Positions 7,897-15,744 of a stretch of 64,000 nt of DNA are shown piece by piece. Source of the DNA: Collinsella sp. (GTDB lineage Bacteria; Actinomycetota; Coriobacteriia; Coriobacteriales; Coriobacteriaceae); NCBI GenBank assembly GCA_019414055.1, contig DXMV01000010.1:72293-136292 (forward strand), written 5' to 3'. The position numbers were made by a program, and so were the translations under genes. Numbering within the stretch: position 1 is the stretch's first letter; each line of letters starts with the position of its first letter. The notes beneath the pieces were generated by a model. The model did no database searches and had not been told where the DNA came from. It saw nothing but the letters and a program-made list of their open reading frames with translations.

Positions 7897-9000
7897 ATGA
7901 AAACTGGAAAGAGACGACTGACAGCATTTGCAGTTGTGGCTGCCACGATGCTGCTGGCTTTGGTGGGAGTTGTCGCGCCCGCGTGGGCGGAGGACAGTGC
8001 CGCTCAACCGCATCTGCCGGTAAAAGACAACAAGGTCACGATCACCTCGACGCTTACCATGAATGAGAATGCCGTGGTGCCTAATGCGACGTTTAACTAT
8101 TCGATTGCGCCGGCGGATGAGGAGAGTGAGCTTACGAGCACGAGCGGTATGCCCGTTTATGCTGGAGTGACAGACGCCGTCACGCTTTCGCCGACTTCCG
8201 TTAATTTTTCCAACAAAGGCCTTACAAGCACAGAGAATACCGAAGAGAAAACTAAGACAATAACCGCCAAACTGAGTGCCGAAATTAAAACCTCTCTGTT
8301 CAAGGCTCCGGGTATCTATCGATATAAAATTACGCAGACGCCGTCAGAGCTGGACGGTCTCAACGTTACATACAAGGAGCTCTTCCTGGATGTTTACGTA
8401 GAAAACGAAGAGAATGGCGGTTCGGGCTATGTTGTTAAGGGCTGTATTCTTAGAACAGAAGCAGGCTCGGGCGAGAAGACCGCAGGTTTTTTGAACAAAT
8501 ATGTCACCCATAAGCTGACCATCACAAAGGTCGTCAAGGGCAACCAAGGTGACAAGAATAAGGACTTTAAGTTTACCTTCACGATTAAAGGCGCTGACGG
8601 GGAGAGCTATGAGTACGCCACTGTGAAAAACGGTGCCACCACCATGAGCCAAACTCCAGCTACGTCGGGAACTGCGGTTACCGTAAGCCTTAAGCATGGG
8701 GAATCCGTCATCGTTTACGGTCTCTCATCGGAGGATAAATTCGCCGTAACTGAGGCGGATTATCATGGCGACGGTTATAAGACGTCGTACAAGATTGGTG
8801 ATGGCACCAATTCGACAGAAGGTAGCTCTATTGCCGAGGAAGCTATCGGTGCTTACGACACCACGGTGATCTTTACCAACACCAAGGATGTTACCGTTCC
8901 GACCGATGTTATTCGGACGGTCGTTCCCTATGCGGCAATCGTCGCGTTTGCTGCCGTGATGGGCGTGGTCTTCTTCCGTCCTCGTCGTAATCGTCGTTAA
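7897..9000 (+). CDS. fctA: Major pilin, Spy0128/FctA-like isopeptide-domain backbone protein
   Basis: 367-residue secreted pilin. The signal peptide ends near A-W-A-E-D (residue ~30). The N-terminal domain (~40-190) has the Spy0128-like pattern G-I-Y-R-Y-K-I-T and F-L-N-K-Y, where intramolecular Lys-Asn isopeptide bonds form in this family; the residue after K-I-T is Gln where Glu is usual. The second domain (~195-330) is the DUF7601-like module V-V-K-G-N-Q-G-D-K also found at the end of the adhesin. The C-terminal sorting signal is VPTDV (334-338), then a helix and the basic tail RRNRR. The ATG has RBS GAGGAAGGA. Position between SipA-like and sortase genes fits the pilus backbone subunit. 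Confidence 0.82.
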   Translation: MKTGKRRLTAFAVVAATMLLALVGVVAPAWAEDSAAQPHLPVKDNKVTITSTLTMNENAVVPNATFNYSIAPADEESELTSTSGMPVYAGVTDAVTLSPTSVNFSNKGLTSTENTEEKTKTITAKLSAEIKTSLFKAPGIYRYKITQTPSELDGLNVTYKELFLDVYVENEENGGSGYVVKGCILRTEAGSGEKTAGFLNKYVTHKLTITKVVKGNQGDKNKDFKFTFTIKGADGESYEYATVKNGATTMSQTPATSGTAVTVSLKHGESVIVYGLSSEDKFAVTEADYHGDGYKTSYKIGDGTNSTEGSSIAEEAIGAYDTTVIFTNTKDVTVPTDVIRTVVPYAAIVAFAAVMGVVFFRPRRNRR

Positions 9001-9020
9001 AACAGCGAGGATTACAGCCG

Positions 9021-9755
9021 ATGGAGCTTAAACGCATAGCTCGGCTGGCGAGAGCCGGCGACCGCGTGCTTACGTGGTTTGCCGGCTTTCTCGTGCTGCT
9101 CATGCTGCTGTACGGGGGCTATTCGCTGTGGGATACAAACAACGTTATGAACGGCGGGTTCATCAGCGATGAGCTGCTGCACTACAAACCCACCGGGACC
9201 AACGATTGCGCACGCCTGCAGGATCTGATGGCCAAAAATCCCGACGTTGTCGGATGGGTCACCATCGATGGCACCAACATCGATTATCCCTTCGTTCAGG
9301 GAAAAGATAACCAGGAATACCTCAACAAAAACGTGTTGGGGGAGTCCGCGGTTTCGGGAGCGGTGTTTTTGGATACGCGCAACAGCCGCGCGATGACCGA
9401 TCCCTACAATCTGCTCTATGCGCACCACATGGATAACGGTGCGATGTTTGGCGATGTCGATCGGTTTCTAGACAGGGGCTTCTTTGACCTGCACCGCACG
9501 GGCACGCTCTACACAAAGGATGGGGCGTTCCGGCTGCGCATCGTTGCCGTGTGTTCGTTTGCTGCGAGTGATGACATTATCTTTGGGCCGGGAAACCTGG
9601 ACCAGGCCTCGATGCAGACGCTGCTCACGCATATCTCGCAGACGGCGGTGCATGCGGACATGGATGACGTTGGCCCTGATTCGCGCATCATCGCTCTTTC
9701 TACCTGCAGTGATAAAACAAACGGGCGCCGAGCACTTATAGCAGAGGTCTTGTAG
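9021..9755 (+). CDS. srtB: Class B sortase (pilin polymerase)
   Basis: 244-residue membrane-anchored transpeptidase: N-terminal helix (~15-38), then the sortase B fold. Catalytic His is in Y-A-H-H-M, catalytic Cys in L-S-T-C-S, and the Arg follows in N-G-R-R. The helical N-terminal segment and N-P-D-V-V-G-W-V are class B features. It starts 20 bp after the pilin stop and closes the operon. Class B sortases polymerise T-antigen pili of the FCT-3 type, whose signals are also VPTG-like, so this enzyme probably joins the VPTDV pilin and the VPTGI adhesin. Confidence 0.9.
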   Translation: MELKRIARLARAGDRVLTWFAGFLVLLMLLYGGYSLWDTNNVMNGGFISDELLHYKPTGTNDCARLQDLMAKNPDVVGWVTIDGTNIDYPFVQGKDNQEYLNKNVLGESAVSGAVFLDTRNSRAMTDPYNLLYAHHMDNGAMFGDVDRFLDRGFFDLHRTGTLYTKDGAFRLRIVAVCSFAASDDIIFGPGNLDQASMQTLLTHISQTAVHADMDDVGPDSRIIALSTCSDKTNGRRALIAEVL

Positions 9756-9802
9756 CTCATTGAATATTCCGATTAAGCTGCGCCCCATAGGCTGCATCAA
9801 GT

Positions 9803-9831
9803 TTGAGGCTCTCGGTCCATCATGGTAGAGT
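9803..9831 (+). promoter_or_regulatory. Promoter of the GGDEF gene
   Basis: TTGAGG-17 bp-TAGAGT, ending 66 bp before the GTG start, so the GGDEF gene is probably transcribed separately from the pilus operon. Confidence 0.45.
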
Positions 9832-9897
9832 TGTCCGCGCGTGAATTTCGGCACACTGCGCGCTATCTGCGCTTTTACCGTTTGGAGGAGTGAGCTT

Positions 9898-10989
9898 GTG
9901 AATGCTTCTGTCGCCAAGAAGGCCAGCCAGGCGGTGCGCCTTCTGATGATGGCGCTCACGGCAGTTCTTATCTTTTTCTTCATCAATGTCATGTTGCTCG
10001 TCTCCGACATCCAGGGCACGGCGCGCGTGGTCAACTACGCCGGTCTGGTGCGCGGCACCACGCAGCGAATCGTTAAGCTCGAGGATGCAGGCCAGCCACA
10101 AGACGACCTGCTCAAGGCCGTTGATTCATACATTAGTGGTTTGCGCTACGGAAGCGACGACCTCAATCTCGTCCGTCTCGATGACGATGAGTATCAGGCA
10201 AAGATGACCGAGCTCGCGAGCTATTTTGACAAGCTTCGCACCGAGATTGCCCGTGTGCGCGAAGTCGGCTACGAGAACACCGACATCATCGCCATGAGCG
10301 AGGAGTTCTTTGGCATTTGTGACGATGCCACGAGGCTTGCGGAGGACTACTCCCAGGAGAAGGCCACGGCGCTCAATCGCCTTGAGGGTTTGGTGATTAT
10401 CGACATCGTGGGCCTGGTGGCGACCTTTGCGGTCGAACTTGCTCGCGCGGTGCGCACTGCCGCGCTCAATCGCGAGCTGCAGAACAAAGTCTATCTCGAT
10501 GAAGCCACGGGACTGTCCAACAAGAACAAGTGCGAGGAAATCTTGGGGCAGGGGCATCCCGTTTCCGCCGAAGCGCCCGTCGCGCTGTGCGTCTTCGATC
10601 TTAACAATCTGCATACGGTCAATAACCGCTTTGGCCACGAGAAGGGTGACGAATACATCCGTTCTTTTGCCCATCAGCTGGGGCGCGTGGCGTCCGAGAC
10701 CTGCTTTGTGGGCCGCGACGGCGGCGATGAGTTTATCGCGGTGCTGTGGGATGCCGATCGAGCCGCCGTGGAGTCCTGTCTCGCTCGGATTCGCGTGAAT
10801 GTGAACGAGTATTCTGAGGCTCACCCTGACATGCCTATCAGCTATGCGGTGGGCTATGCGCTTTCCAGTGATTTTGATGAACCGCCTACGATGCGCGAGC
10901 TCTTTTCCCAGGCCGATAAAAACATGTACATCGACAAGAACCGCATAAAGACGGCCGAGCCAGCCGGGCCGCAACGCGAAGACCGGTAG
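9898..10989 (+). CDS. Membrane GGDEF protein (putative diguanylate cyclase)
   Basis: 363 residues. One membrane helix (~14-35), an extracytoplasmic helical sensor (~36-165), a second helix (~166-185), then a GGDEF domain with the exact signature R-D-G-G-D-E-F and the substrate-site stretch F-D-L-N-N-L. No RxxD inhibitory I-site is seen at the usual spot. It would make cyclic di-GMP in response to an outside signal. GTG start chosen over an upstream GTG at 9841 because GGAGGAG lies 7 nt before it. It directly follows the pilus operon, so c-di-GMP control of surface attachment is an attractive but unproven link. Confidence 0.82.
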   Translation: MNASVAKKASQAVRLLMMALTAVLIFFFINVMLLVSDIQGTARVVNYAGLVRGTTQRIVKLEDAGQPQDDLLKAVDSYISGLRYGSDDLNLVRLDDDEYQAKMTELASYFDKLRTEIARVREVGYENTDIIAMSEEFFGICDDATRLAEDYSQEKATALNRLEGLVIIDIVGLVATFAVELARAVRTAALNRELQNKVYLDEATGLSNKNKCEEILGQGHPVSAEAPVALCVFDLNNLHTVNNRFGHEKGDEYIRSFAHQLGRVASETCFVGRDGGDEFIAVLWDADRAAVESCLARIRVNVNEYSEAHPDMPISYAVGYALSSDFDEPPTMRELFSQADKNMYIDKNRIKTAEPAGPQREDR

Positions 10990-11020
10990 GCCCGTAACAG
11001 AGGACGGCTAATTTGAAGGC

Positions 11021-11039
11021 AGCTAAAAAAGCCCCGTCC
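11021..11039. repeat. Right copy of inverted 19-mer flanking the pilus segment
   Basis: AGCTAAAAAAGCCCCGTCC, the exact reverse complement of 3690-3708. The two copies bracket the promoter, pilus genes and GGDEF gene. Confidence 0.6.
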
Positions 11040-11054
11040 CAAAAAGACTGCCAT

Positions 11055-11088
11055 GAAAAGAGGTCCTGGCCATTTGGCCAGGACCTCA
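11055..11088 (-). terminator. Terminator of ABC exporter operon 1
   Basis: GAGGTCCTGGCC/GGCCAGGACCTC, 12-bp perfect stem with 4-nt loop, followed on the minus strand by TTTT. Same layout as the terminator of the sister operon at 15549. Confidence 0.8.
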
Positions 11089-11129
11089 CTAACTTTTATT
11101 CCGTTCAAATGAGGAGTTGACTGTGCGCA

Positions 11130-11235
11130 GGGCTCCGTCTCGGGAGGTCGGCATTTTACCTCCGCGCGCAGTTTCGCAGCGAAGCGAGAATGTTTGAGCA
11201 CGGAGGTAATATGCCGCCCTCCCGAGACGGAGCCC
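11130..11235 (-). repeat. Long hairpin element B, copy 1 (3' end of ABC operon 1)
   Basis: Inverted repeat with 35-nt arms (33 of 35 positions paired) around a 36-nt loop that starts CGCGCAGTTTCGCAGCG. It lies 10 bp beyond the ABC stop codon. The loop is 35/36 identical to copy 2 at 15625-15730, while most arm bases differ but still pair. Confidence 0.8.
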
Positions 11236-11245
11236 GTGGGTTTAC

Positions 11246-13186
11246 CTACTCGAGCTCAAACGCACCCGTATACAGCTGGTAGTAATACCCGTGCTTGGCA
11301 ATCAGCTCGTCATGGCTGCCGCGCTCGATAATCTGCCCGTGATCCAGCACGCAGATCAGGTCAGAGTTGCGCACGGTGGAGAGACGGTGCGCGATCACAA
11401 ACGTGGTCCTGCCCTCCATGAGCGCATCCATGCCACGCTGCACCAATGCCTCGGTGCGGGTGTCGATGCTTGACGTGGCCTCGTCCAGAATCATCGCGGG
11501 TGGGTCGGCCACCGCGGCGCGCGCGATCGAAATCAGCTGGCGCTGCCCCTGCGAAAGCCCGCTGCCGTCGCCCTCGAGCACGGTATCGTAGCCCGCCGGC
11601 AGCATGCGGATAAACCCGTCGGCGTTTGCAAGCCGCGCTGCCTCGATGCACTGCTCGTCCGTGGCGCCGGGGCAGCCATAGCGGATGTTATCCATAACGG
11701 TGCCGCAGAACAGGTTTACGTCCTGTAGCACGACGCCCAGGCTCCGGCGCAGGTCGGCCTTGCGGATCTTGTTGACGTTGATGCCGTCGTAGCGGATCTT
11801 GCCGTCGTCAATGTCGTAGAAGCGGTTGATAAGATTGGCGATCGTGGTCTTGCCGGCGCCCGTCGCACCAACGAGCGCGATCTTCTGCCCGGGCTCGGCT
11901 TCGAGCTCGATATCGTGCAGCACGAGCTTTTGGGGCACATAGCCAAAGCTCACATGGTCGAGCATAATATGCCCCTTGAGCGGCACGAGCCCGCAGCCGC
12001 CATCGTGATGTGGGTTCTTCCAGGCCCAGCGCTCGGTTCGCTCGCTCGTTTCGACAAGCGCGCCGTCCGCGTCCTCGCGCACGTTGACCAGCGTCACGTA
12101 ACCGTCGTCGGACTCGGGCTTCTCATCCATGAGCGTAAAGATGCGCCCGGCGCCCGCAAGCGCGATGATGATCGAGTTGAGCTGGTTGGACACTTGCGCT
12201 ACGGGGTTCATAAAGTTGCGCGTGAGCGTCAAAAACGATGCGATGGCGCCGAGCGTGAACGTGTCGAAACCGGTAAGTCCCAGGTTGGGTGTCCCTGCGA
12301 TGGCCATGTAGCCGCCGAGCACGGCCACCACCACATAGATCAGGTAGCCAAGCGCGTTCATCATGGGCATGATCGAATTGCCCACGCCCTGCGCGTTCGT
12401 CGCAGCCTTTGCCCAGGCACGGTTGAGCTTGCCCATTCCGGTGCGCGCGGCGTCCTCGTGACAAAAGGCCTTGATGACCTTCTGCCCGCCGACCATCTCC
12501 TCGATGTAGCCGTTGAGCGCGCCGAGCGTATCTTGCTGCTCGATAGAAAACGCCCCGATGACCCCCGTGATGCGGCTCACGAACACGAGCACCGCCGCCA
12601 TGAGCACGCAGACTACCACGGTGAGCCCCACGCTCATCCAAAGCATGCACACAAAGACCGCGACCAGCGTGAATACCGAGCTTACGAGCTGCGAGAGCGA
12701 CTGCGCGATCATCTGGCGCAGGGTGTCGGTGTCGTTGGTGTAGAGGCTCATGATGTCGCCGTGCGCGTGCGTGTCGAAGTAGCGCAAGGGGAGCGTCTGC
12801 ATGTGCGAGAACATATCGTCGCGGATGTGTTTGAGCGTGCCTTGCGCCACAGTAACCATCGCGCGGTTGTAGACGAGTGTGGCCACGACGCCCACCACAT
12901 AGACCGCGCCGATGGTGATGAGCGCGTGCGCAAGGCCCGTCCATACGGGAGCGTCAGTCGCCAAAAGCGGGGCGATGTAGTCGTCGATGAGTGCCTGCAA
13001 AAACATCGACGACGCGGCGCTTGCGATAGCAGAGATCAGGATGCACGCGACGACGAGTGCAAGTTGTCCTCGGTAGCAGGACATATACGAGAGCAGTCGC
13101 TTGACGGTTGCCATGTCGAGCTGCATCGCGGGCATGTCGGCGCCCGGTGCCGCTCCGTTTGCGGGGCGTTTATTCTGCTTACTCAT
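11246..13186 (-). CDS. Heterodimeric ABC exporter subunit (catalytic-site half), pair 1
   Basis: 646-residue ABC exporter half-transporter: six-helix membrane domain (~30-330), then an ATPase domain with Walker A G-A-T-G-A-G-K-T, Walker B ending I-L-D-E-A-T with the catalytic Glu, and an intact H-loop (A-H-R-L-S). Its signature is L-S-Q-G-Q instead of LSGGQ. This complements the partner, which lacks the Glu and His but has VSGGQ, so one of the dimer's two ATP sites is active and one degenerate, as in the TM287/288 and LmrCD type. ATG at 13186 overlaps the partner's stop (ATGAGTAA). A ~60-residue acidic/Trp insert precedes the ATPase domain. Likely a multidrug or lipid exporter; cargo unknown. 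Confidence 0.9.
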   Translation of the reverse strand: MSKQNKRPANGAAPGADMPAMQLDMATVKRLLSYMSCYRGQLALVVACILISAIASAASSMFLQALIDDYIAPLLATDAPVWTGLAHALITIGAVYVVGVVATLVYNRAMVTVAQGTLKHIRDDMFSHMQTLPLRYFDTHAHGDIMSLYTNDTDTLRQMIAQSLSQLVSSVFTLVAVFVCMLWMSVGLTVVVCVLMAAVLVFVSRITGVIGAFSIEQQDTLGALNGYIEEMVGGQKVIKAFCHEDAARTGMGKLNRAWAKAATNAQGVGNSIMPMMNALGYLIYVVVAVLGGYMAIAGTPNLGLTGFDTFTLGAIASFLTLTRNFMNPVAQVSNQLNSIIIALAGAGRIFTLMDEKPESDDGYVTLVNVREDADGALVETSERTERWAWKNPHHDGGCGLVPLKGHIMLDHVSFGYVPQKLVLHDIELEAEPGQKIALVGATGAGKTTIANLINRFYDIDDGKIRYDGINVNKIRKADLRRSLGVVLQDVNLFCGTVMDNIRYGCPGATDEQCIEAARLANADGFIRMLPAGYDTVLEGDGSGLSQGQRQLISIARAAVADPPAMILDEATSSIDTRTEALVQRGMDALMEGRTTFVIAHRLSTVRNSDLICVLDHGQIIERGSHDELIAKHGYYYQLYTGAFELE

Positions 13187-14936
13187 CCTCTGCCGTTCCC
13201 TTCTGCTGCGACTCAAAGACCTCGCGATAGATATCGCTCGTGCGCAAGAGCTCCTCGTGCGTGCCTACCGCGCTGATGCGTCCGTCGTCCATGACCACGA
13301 TCTTGTCGGCGTGCATGACCGAGCTCACGCGCTGCGCGATCACGATCTTGGTCGTGGCGGGCAGGTACTCGGCAAGGCCGCGTTGGATCTTGGCGTCGGT
13401 CTTGGTGTCGACGGCGCTCGTGGAGTCATCGAGTACGAGCACGCGCGGCTTGGCCACGAGTGCGCGGGCGATGCACAGGCGCTGCTTCTGCCCGCCCGAG
13501 ACGTTGGTGCCGCCCTGCTCGATCATGGTCTGGTAACCGTCCGGCAGCTGGTCGATAAACTCGTCCGCGCAGGCGAGCTCGCAGGCGCGCACCAGCTCTG
13601 CATCGTTGGCCTCGGCGTCACCCCAGCGCAGGTTCTCGGCGATGGTGCCGCTAAAGAGCTCGTTTTTCTGCAGTACCATGGCCACCTGGCCGCGCAGCGC
13701 ATCGAGGTCGTAGTCGCGCACATCGATGCCGCCCACGCGCACGGTGCCCGCGGTGACGTCATAGAGACGGGCGATCAGGTTCACAAGGCTCGACTTGGAC
13801 GAACCCGTGCCGCCGATGATGCCCACGACCTCGCCGCTCTTGATGGTGAGGTTTACGTCCTCGAGTACGTTTTTCTCGGCCTTGCTCGCGTAGGCAAAGC
13901 TCACGTGGTCAAACTCCACGGAACCGTCCGCAACCTGCGTGACGGCGCGACCGGGCTCGGGGCTCGCGATGTCGCTCTGTTCGTTGAGTAGCTCGGCGAT
14001 GCGCTTGGCCGAGCTCTGGGCAATCACGATAAGCGTAAAGACCATGGAGAGCATCATGAGCGCCATAAGGATTTGCGTGGCGTAGGTAAAGAGTGCGGTG
14101 AGCTGTCCTGTGGTGAGGCCGAGCGCGGCGCTGTTGCCCGAGGCCACGATGGCCTTAGCGCCGAGCCACGAGATGAGTATCATGCATGCGTACATGCAGG
14201 CCTGCATGAGCGGCGTATTGAGTGCGATGAGGCGCTCGCCGCGGGCGAAGTCCTCGTAGATGCGTTGGCTGATACGGCCGAACTTGCCAATCTCGTGCTC
14301 CTCGCGGTTGAACGACTTGACCACGCGGATGCCTGCGACATTTTCCTGCACCACGTTGTTGAGCGTGTCGTAGGTAGCGAAAACGCGGTTGAAGATGCTG
14401 CTTACGCGCCACATGATGAGTCCGAGCGCGATGGCAAGGATGGGGATCACGGCCAGGAACACAAACGAAATCTGCCGGTTGATGGTAAACGACACGATCC
14501 AGCAGAACGCGAGCATCACGGGTCCGCGCACGCCCATGCGGATGATCATCATGTAGGCGTTTTGCACGTTGGTGACATCGGTGGTGAGGCGTGTGACGAT
14601 CGAGCCGGTAGAGAACTTGTCGATGTTGCCGAAAGAGAAAGTCTGCACGTTGTCGTACATATCGTCGCGCAGGTTGGCGGCGAAACCCACTGAGGCGCGT
14701 GCGCCCATCCAAGCGCCGCCGGCGCCCACTCCAAATTCGAGAACGGCTAGGACGAGCAGCGCGATGCCAAGCCGCCAGACCTCGCCCATGTTGCCGGCTT
14801 GGATGCCGCGGTCGATGAGGTCGCTCATGACGAGCGGGATCGCGATCTCGAGTATCACCTCCAGGATCGAAAGCAGGATGGCGGTGACGGAGCTCTTGCG
14901 GTATTGCCGCAGGCTCCGTGCAAGCGTTCGTATCAT
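13179..14936 (-). CDS. Heterodimeric ABC exporter subunit (degenerate-site half), pair 1
   Basis: 585-residue ABC half-exporter with six membrane helices and an ATPase domain. Walker A reads G-G-T-G-S-S-K-S-S, the signature V-S-G-G-Q is intact, Walker B ends V-L-D-D-S-T (Asp replaces the catalytic Glu), and the H-loop is A-Q-R-V-S (Gln replaces His). These are the hallmarks of the non-hydrolysing half of a heterodimeric exporter. It is coupled by an 8-nt overlap to its partner and lies downstream of a MarR gene on the same strand. Confidence 0.9.
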   Translation of the reverse strand: MIRTLARSLRQYRKSSVTAILLSILEVILEIAIPLVMSDLIDRGIQAGNMGEVWRLGIALLVLAVLEFGVGAGGAWMGARASVGFAANLRDDMYDNVQTFSFGNIDKFSTGSIVTRLTTDVTNVQNAYMMIIRMGVRGPVMLAFCWIVSFTINRQISFVFLAVIPILAIALGLIMWRVSSIFNRVFATYDTLNNVVQENVAGIRVVKSFNREEHEIGKFGRISQRIYEDFARGERLIALNTPLMQACMYACMILISWLGAKAIVASGNSAALGLTTGQLTALFTYATQILMALMMLSMVFTLIVIAQSSAKRIAELLNEQSDIASPEPGRAVTQVADGSVEFDHVSFAYASKAEKNVLEDVNLTIKSGEVVGIIGGTGSSKSSLVNLIARLYDVTAGTVRVGGIDVRDYDLDALRGQVAMVLQKNELFSGTIAENLRWGDAEANDAELVRACELACADEFIDQLPDGYQTMIEQGGTNVSGGQKQRLCIARALVAKPRVLVLDDSTSAVDTKTDAKIQRGLAEYLPATTKIVIAQRVSSVMHADKIVVMDDGRISAVGTHEELLRTSDIYREVFESQQKGTAEDE

Positions 14937-14971
14937 GCATGTTCCTTTCTGTACGAATCGGGCTGAAATTA

Positions 14972-14985
14972 CGTAGCAAGCTACG
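14972..14985 (-). promoter_or_regulatory. Candidate MarR operator before ABC pair 1
   Basis: CGTAGC-AA-GCTACG, perfect palindrome 36 bp before the first ABC start. It resembles GTAGC-AT-GTTAC in front of the adjacent MarR gene, suggesting that both are bound by that regulator. Confidence 0.5.
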
Positions 14986-15050
14986 GAATAGGGTGTAAAG
15001 AAGCCCGCCGCAGGCGGATCGAATCCAGTGGGCGACGGGTGCTGGTGAGG

Positions 15051-15491
15051 CTATTGTTTGCAGACGTTGGCGTAGACCCGCCTGAGCATGCGGATGAGCT
15101 CTGCCTGCTCGCGCTCATCAAGGCCGGCGAGCAGTTCTCGATCGCGTTCGCGCATTGTGGCACGCATACGGTCGCCGGCATCGTGTGCCTTGTCCGTGAG
15201 CTCAACGACCTTATTGCGTCGGTCATCCTCGGCTACCCAGGTGCGCACAAAGCCGTTTTTCTCGAGCCGGCTCACGAGACCCGAGACCGTTGGGTGGGAA
15301 ACCTTGAGGTTAGCTTCGATCTCTTTTTGGAGCGCTCGGCCCGCATGCTCAATGAGGTAGACGATCACCTGGCTTTGCGCAAAGGTGAGCCCTTGCTCCT
15401 TGAGGTCCGCATCGGCAGACGCCTGCATGCGCTCGTTGATCACCTTAAACAGGGGTCCAACAGCATCTTCGGGAACCATTCCAGCCACCAT
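15051..15491 (-). CDS. MarR family transcriptional regulator 1
   Basis: 146-residue winged-helix repressor of the MarR/SlyA family. The recognition helix region reads S-H-P-T-V-S-G-L-V-S-R-L-E-K-N-G-F, and the wing carries D-D-R-R-N-K. The first ATG sits almost on the AGAAAGG ribosome site, so the ATG four codons later (15479) is a possible true start. It heads the MarR-ABC-ABC unit and probably represses it until a drug-like ligand binds. Confidence 0.85.
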   Translation of the reverse strand: MVAGMVPEDAVGPLFKVINERMQASADADLKEQGLTFAQSQVIVYLIEHAGRALQKEIEANLKVSHPTVSGLVSRLEKNGFVRTWVAEDDRRNKVVELTDKAHDAGDRMRATMRERDRELLAGLDEREQAELIRMLRRVYANVCKQ

Positions 15492-15498
15492 CCTTTCT

Positions 15499-15510
15499 GT
15501 AGCATGTTAC
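15499..15510 (-). promoter_or_regulatory. Candidate MarR operator (autoregulation)
   Basis: GTAGC-AT-GTTAC, palindrome with one mismatch, immediately upstream of the MarR start. Confidence 0.45.
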
Positions 15511-15548
15511 GTTTATACCACAACCCGAAGCATGCGACAAATTTACAC

Positions 15549-15581
15549 AAAAAGAGCCCCTGGCCAACCGGCCAGGGGCTC
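15549..15581 (-). terminator. Terminator of ABC exporter operon 2
   Basis: GAGCCCCTGGCC/GGCCAGGGGCTC, 12-bp perfect stem followed on the minus strand by TTTTT. Compared with the 11055 terminator, the stem bases GT/AC are replaced by CC/GG with pairing kept. Confidence 0.85.
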
Positions 15582-15624
15582 ACAAACTTTTATTTCCTTC
15601 TAAATGACGGGCTGATTGCGCGCA

Positions 15625-15730
15625 GGAGGGTTCCCCGGGGCGGCGGGGTATTTCCTCCGCGCGCAGTTTCGCAGCGCAGCGAGAATGTTTGAGCACGGAG
15701 GAATTACCCCGCCGCCCCGGGGAACCCTCC
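15625..15730 (-). repeat. Long hairpin element B, copy 2 (3' end of ABC operon 2)
   Basis: 35-nt arms with 34 of 35 positions paired around a 36-nt loop nearly identical to that at 11165-11200. It lies 14 bp beyond the ABC stop codon. Arms share little with copy 1 apart from the CCTCCG/CGGAGG closing next to the loop. Confidence 0.85.
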
Positions 15731-15744
15731 GTCAGTAACCGGTC

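Noticed and set aside
3690..11039. Composite transposon flanked by inverted repeats
   Set aside because: No transposase, integrase or target duplication is visible; only the inverted 19-mer is reported.
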